Shown one piece after another: positions 16,220 through 22,749 of a DNA stretch of 22,749 nt. The DNA is taken from contig CAKZIN010000007.1 of assembly GCA_936933955.1 (NCBI GenBank), positions 1 to 22,749 on the forward strand. Direction: 5' to 3'. The notes below the pieces were generated by a model that was not told the DNA's origin, did no database searches, and saw only the letters and a program-made list of their open reading frames with translations. Source of the stretch: an uncultured Sphingopyxis sp. Its GTDB lineage: Bacteria; Pseudomonadota; Alphaproteobacteria; Sphingomonadales; Sphingomonadaceae. How positions within the stretch are numbered: position 1 is the stretch's first letter; each line of letters starts with the position of its first letter. The position numbers were made by a program, and so were the translations under genes.

Positions 16220-18013
16220 ATGGCCATCCGACCCGAGCAGTTCGCGATTCTCAAGCTGCATCTAGAGAAGGTCTACGTCCCGCACCTGCCGAAGCTGTTG
16301 CAGCCGAAGACTCCGGACGAGGACCTGAAGAAGAACATCGACCGCTCATTTGCCGCGTTTGCAATCGACCATATCTGCCAGATCGATCCCAAACGGGCGG
16401 CAAGGTCGGTCGTGGACGATTTCGATGATTATGGCATCGACGCCATCTACTATCACGCCCGAACTAAGACCCTGTATCTGGTTCAGGCGAAGCTCAAGGA
16501 CACATCGTCGTTTAGCCAGAAGGAAGCTTTGGCATTCAACCAAGGAATCCGGAAAATCGTGAACGGCGATTATTCCGGCTTCAATCAAAACATCTTGAAT
16601 CGCGAGTCGCAGATTCGAAGCTACCTCGATCATTGCGATCACATCGAGGTCGTGGTCGCCCATACCGGCGAGGGCATTCACGTCCACGCAGACAAGGCGA
16701 TGAAGGAGTTGCTTGAGGACAAGGCGGGCGGAGAAGGCCGCCTGAAGGACAGCATCCTCGATTTCGGCGCTGCGCGAGCTGTTGACGGACTTCACATGGT
16801 GAACGCCGTGGAGCCGGTCAGTTGCCGTATCACGCTACGTAACTACGGCGAAGCAACGAACCCGAAAGTTGCCTATTACGGAACCGTGGCCCTCTCTGAT
16901 CTCGCAGATCTCCACAAGAAGCACGGGAAAGCCCTCTATCAGAAGAACATTCGAACATGGCTGGGTCACAAGACCCCTGTGAATGAAGCAATCATGGAGA
17001 CGCTGGCGACCAAACCAGCACGGTTCCAGTATCTGAACAACGGGGTGACGGCGCTGTGCGAGCAGATCGCACCAAAAGGAGGCGTGAAGACCGAACACCG
17101 GGACTTTGAGCTCACCGGCTTCTCGATAATCAACGGAGCGCAGACCGTTGCCTCGACGGCCACGTTCGTCACCGAAAACCCTGCCGCCGACATCTCCTCG
17201 GCAAACGTAATGATCACACTGATCAGAGCGGACGCGGAAGGGGATTTCGGCAAAGACGTCACTCGGGCGCGCAACAATCAGAATGATGTGAAGGAGATCG
17301 CCTTCGCGGCGCTGGACGAGGAGCAGGAAAGAATCCGCCGTGAGCTGCAACACTTGGATATCGAATATGTCTACCGTGTGGGTGAGGCCGTATCCGGACA
17401 CAACCCGAACCGGATCATGGTGGCCGAAGCCATTCAGGCCCTCGCCATGCTAGAGCTCGATCCGCGCTATCCGGTCTGGATGAAGCGCTCGCTCGTTGAT
17501 TTCCAGAAAACTGATGGCGAGCCGTACAAGCAGATTTTCAGTCAGTCTCTCAGCTCGATCAAGCTCGTCAATGCCGTCAGGGTTAATCGATACGTCCGGG
17601 AGCAGATCGCGGCCTCGGTCAGGGGGTGCTGGTACGAGGAGCGGAAAGCGTACAAGCATGGCGAGTATGCGATGAGCTTCGTCTTCACGAAACAATTCCG
17701 GCAGGTAATCGACGGCACTGACATGGTTGACCGCCAGAAGCTGCTTTCGAAGGGCAGCGCTCCCTACGATCAGCTCCGGCAGCATCATTGGGACATCATA
17801 CAGTCGATACCCTGGCCGGGACCGCTGGCGATTTCAAAAAATCAGGATCGCACGTTGGACGTAATCCGCCGCCTAATGACCCGGCAGTACGGGTTGAAGG
17901 GCGATCAGGCCATTAAGGCTCTCCGGGCGAAGAACGTAACGGGCCAGCCCTATCAGATCGACCTCTTCAAATACCTCGCCGGCAAGGCGCCTCAGATCAA
18001 AGACGTGACATGA
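16220..18013 (+). CDS. AIPR-family phage-resistance protein with Mrr-like nuclease motif
   Basis: 597 residues. The central part matches the AIPR (abortive infection phage resistance) family: FQYLNNGVTALC, then FSIINGAQTVAST, then VTRARNNQNDVKEIAF. The N-terminal 100 residues carry a restriction-endonuclease-like pattern, DDYGIDAIYY then LYLVQAK, with D74, Q89 and K91 in D-(x14)-QxK spacing as in Mrr-type nucleases. So it may cut nucleic acid itself; the target is unknown. AIPR proteins occur with type III RM, in mza systems and as stand-alone defence genes. The ATG begins 1 nt after the ATPase stop and the TGA overlaps the methyltransferase ATG by 4 nt. It is the only operon member that neither belongs to the RM pair nor has an ATPase. 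Confidence 0.88.
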   Translation: MAIRPEQFAILKLHLEKVYVPHLPKLLQPKTPDEDLKKNIDRSFAAFAIDHICQIDPKRAARSVVDDFDDYGIDAIYYHARTKTLYLVQAKLKDTSSFSQKEALAFNQGIRKIVNGDYSGFNQNILNRESQIRSYLDHCDHIEVVVAHTGEGIHVHADKAMKELLEDKAGGEGRLKDSILDFGAARAVDGLHMVNAVEPVSCRITLRNYGEATNPKVAYYGTVALSDLADLHKKHGKALYQKNIRTWLGHKTPVNEAIMETLATKPARFQYLNNGVTALCEQIAPKGGVKTEHRDFELTGFSIINGAQTVASTATFVTENPAADISSANVMITLIRADAEGDFGKDVTRARNNQNDVKEIAFAALDEEQERIRRELQHLDIEYVYRVGEAVSGHNPNRIMVAEAIQALAMLELDPRYPVWMKRSLVDFQKTDGEPYKQIFSQSLSSIKLVNAVRVNRYVREQIAASVRGCWYEERKAYKHGEYAMSFVFTKQFRQVIDGTDMVDRQKLLSKGSAPYDQLRQHHWDIIQSIPWPGPLAISKNQDRTLDVIRRLMTRQYGLKGDQAIKALRAKNVTGQPYQIDLFKYLAGKAPQIKDVT

Positions 18014-19758
18014 CCAAGAAGCAGAAGCTTGAACTCACCTGGGTAGGCAAAGAGAACCGGCCGCGGCTGGAGCCGCGGATCCTTATCGAGGATTCAGCCA
18101 AGAGCTACCATGCGGCTGCCCGTGTGACCAAACAAGACATTTTCGAAAACGTGCTGATCCACGGCGACAATCTGCTCGCGCTGAAGGCGCTAGAGGCGGA
18201 CTTTGCAGGCAAGGTGAAGTGCGTTTACATCGATCCTCCGTTCAATACTCAGCAGGCGTTTGATCATTATGACGATGGAGTTGAGCATTCGCTCTGGTTG
18301 TCTTTGATCCGTGACCGGCTGGAAATCATTCATCGCCTTATGGCATCAGACGGGACTCTCTTTATCCACATTGACGATAACGAGTTGGCCTATCTGATGG
18401 TCCTAGCGGATGAGATTTTTGGACGTCGAAATCGTGTCAACGTAGCCACGTTCAAACAGGGTTCCGCTACGGGCCACAAATCGATCAATCCTGGCCTTGT
18501 TAGTACGTCAAACTTCATTCTCATCTATGCGAAGGATAAGTCCGACTGGCGCCCCAACCGTGTCTTCACTGCTCGACCCGAGCGGGACAAGCGATACGGT
18601 CAGTTTGTCGAAAATGTTGAAGAGCCATTTGATCAATGGCGCTTCTGCACTCTGATGAGAGCCTTTGCTCAAAGTAAGAATATACCAGAAAAGGTAATCA
18701 AGAAGACTCTTGGTGATCAGTTTGAGAATGAGATTTCAGAATTTGTGCATCAAAATGCGAGAGCGGTCACCCAGCTCGCTCGTCCGAACTACGATGCGGT
18801 CAGTGCCGCCGCGCGCCAGCTGATTGACCAGTCGAAGGCGAGACCCGGTACTGTCCTCAAACTCGAGCGGGAAGGCTTGTCGGATATTTATCTCGTGGGT
18901 GGCCAGCGGATCTTATTCTACTCAGATAAACTTAAGCTGGTTGACGGTCGCTATGTGGCGGGGGAGCCGCTAACGACGATTTGGGACGACATTCTGTCCA
19001 ACAACCTCCACAATGAAGGGGGAGTAGAGTTTCCTAAAGGCAAGAAGCCTGAAGCTCTTATCAAGCGATGCATCGAATTGGCGACTCAGCCAGGTGACAT
19101 TGTCTTGGACTCGTTCGGCGGGTCGGGGACCACAGGTGCAGCGGCACACAAAATGGGCCGCCGCTGGATCATGGTTGAACTGCGGGATCAGGCCCATACC
19201 CATATCATCCCGCGTTTGCAGCACGTCATTGACGGAACTGACCAAGGCGGAATCAGTAAAGCGGTTGACTGGAAGGGGGGCGGTGGATTCCGCTATTATG
19301 AACTCGCGCCATCGCTGCTCGAAAAGGATAAATGGGGCCGCGAGGTCATCAGCAAGGTCTATGACGGGACGATGCTGGCGCAGGCGCTGTGCAAGCTTGA
19401 GGGCTTCACCTACGCACCCAGCGACACCGATTACTGGCGACACGGCCATTCATCGGAGAACGACTTCATCTATGTGACGACGCAGACGCTCTCACCTCAG
19501 CAGCTCGCCGCGCTAAGCGACGAGGTAGGCGACGGGCGTAGCCTGCTCGTCCTGTGCTCGGCATTCTTCGGCAACACCGACGCGTTCCCGAATCTGACGG
19601 TGCGAAAAATCCCCAATCATATCCGCGCTCGCTGCGAATGGGGGCATGACGATTACAGCCTGAACATCGCCAATCTACCGCAGGTCGAGCCGCCGCCGCT
19701 GCTGGCGCAATCAGGGTTGTTCGACCGCCAGGATGCCGCGGGGGACGTGGACGCATGA
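18010..19758 (+). CDS. Type III Mod-like DNA adenine-N6 methyltransferase
   Basis: 582 residues of a beta-class amino-methyltransferase: catalytic motif IV DPPF (75-78) precedes the SAM-binding motif FGGSG (369-373), with the target-recognition region in between (about 140-340). This order and the KRCIELATQPGDIVLDSFGGSG context are typical of type III Mod subunits, which methylate one strand of an asymmetric site at adenine N6. Length fits the family. The N-terminus begins with an approximately 50-residue lead before the HGDNLLALKAL segment, also typical. Overlaps the Res start by 4 nt. The target-recognition stretch is clearly AT-richer than the rest (18601-18780 counted at 42% GC). The target sequence cannot be read from the protein. 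Confidence 0.93.
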   Translation: MTKKQKLELTWVGKENRPRLEPRILIEDSAKSYHAAARVTKQDIFENVLIHGDNLLALKALEADFAGKVKCVYIDPPFNTQQAFDHYDDGVEHSLWLSLIRDRLEIIHRLMASDGTLFIHIDDNELAYLMVLADEIFGRRNRVNVATFKQGSATGHKSINPGLVSTSNFILIYAKDKSDWRPNRVFTARPERDKRYGQFVENVEEPFDQWRFCTLMRAFAQSKNIPEKVIKKTLGDQFENEISEFVHQNARAVTQLARPNYDAVSAAARQLIDQSKARPGTVLKLEREGLSDIYLVGGQRILFYSDKLKLVDGRYVAGEPLTTIWDDILSNNLHNEGGVEFPKGKKPEALIKRCIELATQPGDIVLDSFGGSGTTGAAAHKMGRRWIMVELRDQAHTHIIPRLQHVIDGTDQGGISKAVDWKGGGGFRYYELAPSLLEKDKWGREVISKVYDGTMLAQALCKLEGFTYAPSDTDYWRHGHSSENDFIYVTTQTLSPQQLAALSDEVGDGRSLLVLCSAFFGNTDAFPNLTVRKIPNHIRARCEWGHDDYSLNIANLPQVEPPPLLAQSGLFDRQDAAGDVDA

Positions 19759-22439
19759 GCAACCAACGCCACGTCAACGCCGTTGCAGGCCGCCTAAGCC
19801 TGCGCCCGCCGCAGCGTCGCAGCCTTGAGATTCTGGATCGGGTGACCGAGATCGTCCCGCCGGGCAAGGCGACGGACACCGCCGCCGCGCTCGACACGAT
19901 CCGCAGCGAGTTCCCGGGCGTGACCGACTTCGAGCGGGATTTTCCATCGCTCTGCTTCGCGCTTGCGACCGGCGTCGGCAAGACGCGGCTGATGGGTGCG
20001 TTCATCGCCTATCTGAAGCTCGCGCACGGTATAAACAACTTCTTCGTGCTCGCGCCGAACCTAACGATCTACGACAAGCTGATCGCCGACTTCACGCCCA
20101 ACACGTCAAAGTACGTGTTCAAGGGCATTTCCGAGTTCGCGATCTCGCCGCCCGTGTTGACCACCGGCGAGACCTATGAGCGGCAGATCGCGTCGGGCGG
20201 GCAGCTTTTTCCCACGACGATCAACATTTTCAACATCGCGAAGATCTCGTCCGAGGTGCGCGGCGGGCGAAGCCCACGGATCCGGTCGTTTCGCGAGGAG
20301 ATCGGCGAAAGCTATTTCGACTATCTCGCCAGCTTGTCCGACCTCGTCATGCTTATGGACGAGTCACACCGCTACCGCGCCACCGCCGGCATGCGGGCGA
20401 TCAACGAGCTGAAGCCGATCCTCGGGCTGGAGGTCACAGCGACGCCCTTCGTCGAGGGCACCCGCGGGCCGGTGCCGTTCCGAAACGTCATCTTCGACTA
20501 TCCGCTGGCGCGGGCGATGGAGGATGGCTTTGTGAAGGAGCCCGCTGTCGTCACCCGCCGAGATTTCAATCCGGCCGGCAAGTCGCCCGAGGCCGTCCAG
20601 ACGATGAAGCTGGAGGATGGCATCCGGCTGCATGAGAGCGTCAAGGTCGATCTGGAGACTTACGCGCGCGAGAATGGCAAGCCGATCGTCAAACCCTTTG
20701 TCCTGATCATCGCCCGCGACACCACGCATGCCGCCGAGCTGATGCAGCTGATCAGGTCGGATGCGTTCTTTCAGGGTCGCTACGCGGACAAGGTCATCCA
20801 GGTCGATTCCAGCGTCAAGGAAGAGGAGACCGTCCAAAAGCTGCTAACGGTCGAGCATAGCGACAACCCCGTTGAGATCGTCATCCACGTCAACATGCTG
20901 AAGGAAGGCTGGGACGTCACCAATCTCTACACGATCGTGCCGCTTCGCGCCGCGAACGCGCGAACCTTGATCGAGCAGAGCATCGGCAGAGGGCTGCGCC
21001 TTCCGTATGGAAAGCGCACTGGCGTCACGCCGGTCGACCGGTTGAACATCGTCGCCCATGATCGCTTCCAGGAAATCGTCGACGAGGCAAACAACCCGAG
21101 TTCGCCAATTCGGTTGAAGGCGCTGGTACTGGATCCGGTCGATTTCGAGCGGAAGACGGTTACGGTAGTTTCGTCCCCGACCATACTCGGCGATCTCGGA
21201 CTTCAGTCGCCGCAGGGGAGAGACGGTGCGGCGCTCGCCGGACTGCCGCCTACGCCTGCTTTCACCGATTCGGGCGACTTGGCGGTCGCGCAGCTAGCCT
21301 ATGATGCCTTCCGCAAGCTCGCGCGCGAGCCGGACAAGGTGCCGAGCGTGTCCTATCTTTCGCGCCCCGAGGTGCAGGCTCAGGTCATCAACGAGGTCCG
21401 GAGCCAGTACCGACCCCCGCAGATGGAGCTCGAGGGGATCGCGAAGACGGAACCCGACATGGCCGCCGTGATCGCCGCGACTGCCGCGCTAATGGCTGAG
21501 CGGACGATTGATATTCCCCGGATTACCGTGATGCCGAAGGGGGAGGTCAAGACAGGGTTTAAGCCGTTCACGCTCGATCTGTCCGGGATGCGATATGCCG
21601 CCCCGGACGATGTGCTCTGGGCTAAGCACCTTCGCACTGACCAGGTTGACATCATTGGCATGAGCCAGGCAAACTTCCTGGAGCAGCGCCTGGAGGACTA
21701 TGTCGTCAGCGGGCTGATCGATTTCCCAGACATCGCCTATGATGAGCATGCCGACCTGCTCTACGACTTGGCCGCGCAGGTCGCGCGTCACCTACTTAGT
21801 TATCTGTCGGAGGAAGAAGCGCGGAAGGTACTGGCGCTCGAGCAGCGCGGGATCGCGAACGCTGTCCATGCTCAGATGCTTGACCACTTCTGGAAGGATG
21901 AACGCGTCGAGTATCATTACGAAGTCCGGCAGGGCTTCACCGAATTGAAAGAAAGCGCCTACACCGCGCTGCGCGAGCCGCCGCTCGACTATCGCACGTC
22001 ACCGGCCGACAAGAGCAATATGGCCCGCTACCTGTTCGGCGGCTTCAGCAGATGCCTTTCGACTGTAACGAAGTTTCACTCCGATTCCGAGCGGAAACTT
22101 GCCATAATCCTGGAGCGTGAGGCGGCGAAATGGCTTCGACCAGCCAAGGGCCAGTTTCAGATGTTCTACCGGTCGGGCAACGATCATCTTGAGTATCAGC
22201 CGGACTTCGTTGCTGAGGCGGCGGAGCGGATCTTTATGCTAGAGCCAAAACAGGCTGGGCAGATGCAGGACGCCGACGTTATTGCAAAGCGGGACGTCGC
22301 CGTGCGTTGGTGCGCCGCGGCGAGCGAGCATGCGCGCTCCTATGGTGGCAAGCCGTGGCTTTACGCGTTGATCCCACATGATGCTATTAGCGAGAATATG
22401 ACGCTGGATTTTCTTACACGGCAGTATGGGGTCTCCTGA
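19755..22439 (+). CDS. Type III restriction enzyme Res-like helicase-nuclease
   Basis: 894 residues, close to known Res subunits. The superfamily 2 helicase core has Walker A ATGVGKT (71-77), DESH (202-205), LEVTATPF, and a motif V/VI region with NMLKEGWDVTNL and IEQSIGRGLRLP. The C-terminal PD-(D/E)xK nuclease is intact: PDF with D817 and LEPK with E830 and K832. With the Mod product it should form an ATP-dependent type III endonuclease that needs two inversely oriented sites. It is the last gene of the operon; the TGA ends at 22439 and no strong terminator follows. No frameshift or loss of motif residues was seen, so the restriction activity is predicted functional. Confidence 0.94.
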   Translation: MSNQRHVNAVAGRLSLRPPQRRSLEILDRVTEIVPPGKATDTAAALDTIRSEFPGVTDFERDFPSLCFALATGVGKTRLMGAFIAYLKLAHGINNFFVLAPNLTIYDKLIADFTPNTSKYVFKGISEFAISPPVLTTGETYERQIASGGQLFPTTINIFNIAKISSEVRGGRSPRIRSFREEIGESYFDYLASLSDLVMLMDESHRYRATAGMRAINELKPILGLEVTATPFVEGTRGPVPFRNVIFDYPLARAMEDGFVKEPAVVTRRDFNPAGKSPEAVQTMKLEDGIRLHESVKVDLETYARENGKPIVKPFVLIIARDTTHAAELMQLIRSDAFFQGRYADKVIQVDSSVKEEETVQKLLTVEHSDNPVEIVIHVNMLKEGWDVTNLYTIVPLRAANARTLIEQSIGRGLRLPYGKRTGVTPVDRLNIVAHDRFQEIVDEANNPSSPIRLKALVLDPVDFERKTVTVVSSPTILGDLGLQSPQGRDGAALAGLPPTPAFTDSGDLAVAQLAYDAFRKLAREPDKVPSVSYLSRPEVQAQVINEVRSQYRPPQMELEGIAKTEPDMAAVIAATAALMAERTIDIPRITVMPKGEVKTGFKPFTLDLSGMRYAAPDDVLWAKHLRTDQVDIIGMSQANFLEQRLEDYVVSGLIDFPDIAYDEHADLLYDLAAQVARHLLSYLSEEEARKVLALEQRGIANAVHAQMLDHFWKDERVEYHYEVRQGFTELKESAYTALREPPLDYRTSPADKSNMARYLFGGFSRCLSTVTKFHSDSERKLAIILEREAAKWLRPAKGQFQMFYRSGNDHLEYQPDFVAEAAERIFMLEPKQAGQMQDADVIAKRDVAVRWCAAASEHARSYGGKPWLYALIPHDAISENMTLDFLTRQYGVS

Positions 22440-22738
22440 ACGGCGCCTTCCTGACCGTGTAGATTAGCTCCCTCAATGGATTGCGTTGCAAGAAGAAGCG
22501 TCGTTCGACGGCTTGCTGCCTTGGCTAGCTGCGAGGCAGTACCTGAACCAGTGACCGCTTGCAGGCAGGCGTAGACTGCTGTGAACGTCCGAACGTGGGT
22601 CTTTGCGGCGTCAGCAGACAGCTGAACGAAGGTCCGCTTCCTCGCGTAACTGCCCGATAGCCGCCAATCAGTAAACGGCCCAGAAGCATCCATACTCGGC
22701 GTTCTTTACTCGGCCAATCACGGCCGAGGAGATGAACC
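22440..22738. other. Intergenic region after the defence operon
   Basis: About 300 bp without a supported gene. Overlapping minus-strand frames here have arginine/serine/threonine-rich, low-information translations and one runs into the Res gene, so I do not call them. No copy of the tRNA-Gln 3' end is present. The only clear structure is the hairpin at 22709-22728. Confidence 0.5.
22709..22731 (+). promoter_or_regulatory. Hairpin overlapping a Shine-Dalgarno sequence
   Basis: CTCGGCC (22709-22715), loop AATCAC, GGCCGAG (22722-22728) is a perfect 7-bp stem. Its 3' arm contains the first bases of GAGGAG (22726-22731), the ribosome site 7 nt before the ATG at 22739. If formed in mRNA the stem would partly hide the ribosome site; as DNA it could be an operator for a dimeric repressor. 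Confidence 0.45.
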
Positions 22739-22749
22739 ATGGGATACTC
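22739..22749 (+). CDS. Start of a further gene, truncated by the window
   Basis: An ATG 7 nt after a strong GAGGAG reads Met-Gly-Tyr before the window ends. Only the start signal supports it. Its product is unknown, and it may be a separately controlled gene of the same island. Confidence 0.4.

Noticed and set aside
22140..22260. Possible loss of the Res nuclease
   Set aside because: PD at 816-817 and ExK at 830-832 are intact and in normal spacing.
10857..22439. Calling the operon DISARM or BREX
   Set aside because: No DUF1998 (DrmB), DrmA-like helicase, PLD (DrmC), PglZ or BrxL-type gene is present; only the SNF2 motor and a methylase are shared themes.
10635..22700. Similarity between left leader (CGGACGCTT) and right flank (GGTCCGCTT, and CGGACGTT on the complement) as island-end repeats
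   Set aside because: Matches are short and imperfect; no inverted or direct repeat long enough to be an att site or transposon end could be aligned by eye.
22361..22740. Two minus-strand frames at the right edge as possible genes
   Set aside because: One overlaps the Res C-terminus including its nuclease gene end; both translate to Arg/Ser/Thr-rich sequence typical of non-coding GC-rich DNA.
1..22749. CRISPR array or insertion sequence
   Set aside because: No regularly spaced repeat-spacer pattern, no transposase motif and no terminal inverted repeats found; the only tandem array is the 39-bp, 13-bp-period block.

Overview
The window looks like chromosome of a high-GC alphaproteobacterium, most likely a sphingomonad. 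The reasons are the very GC-rich core genes, the gene order rpmF-plsX-fabH-ihfA-merR on one strand, and a retropepsin-like aspartic protease with one N-terminal membrane helix. Genus is an inference from gene order and codon use; there is no 16S rRNA or other marker gene here.

Positions 1-8211 are ordinary core genome. A 5'-truncated XPD/DinG-like iron-sulfur DNA helicase is followed by a SixA-type histidine phosphatase. On the minus strand lies the run rpmF (L32), plsX, fabH, ihfA and a merR-type regulator, joining fatty-acid/phospholipid initiation to translation and nucleoid architecture. Next come a MAPEG-family membrane protein, a glyoxalase II-like metallo-beta-lactamase-fold hydrolase, the aspartic protease, and a tRNA-Gln(TTG) gene with encoded CCA.

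The 3' end of tRNA-Gln is the left boundary of an integrated island. About 140 bp downstream starts a 679-residue tyrosine recombinase with the full R-H-R-H-Y catalytic set. Three tandem copies of a 13-bp unit sit between the tRNA and the integrase start. Base composition and codon use become visibly less GC-rich from here on. No second copy of the tRNA end is seen, so the right boundary is outside the window.

After a 470-bp leader with a possible 50-residue ORF and short repeats comes one plus-strand operon at 10857-22439. Its order is SNF2/RapA-like helicase, 61-residue small protein, Rad50-like zinc-hook ATPase with a HEPN-like C-terminus, AIPR protein with an N-terminal Mrr-like nuclease motif, beta-class (type III Mod-like) adenine methyltransferase, and type III Res-like helicase-nuclease. 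Four of the five junctions overlap by exactly 4 nt and the fifth has a 1-nt gap, so the six proteins are almost certainly co-translated. A complete type III restriction-modification pair is thus fused transcriptionally to four further proteins of phage-defence type. I cannot match this six-gene set to a single named system. It shares parts with type III RM, with DISARM and the Hma (helicase-methylase-ATPase) grouping, and with AIPR-bearing systems such as mza. This is the main candidate for a poorly described system.

The last 310 bp hold no supported gene until a new start codon at 22739. It is preceded by a Shine-Dalgarno sequence that lies partly inside a perfect 7-bp hairpin.
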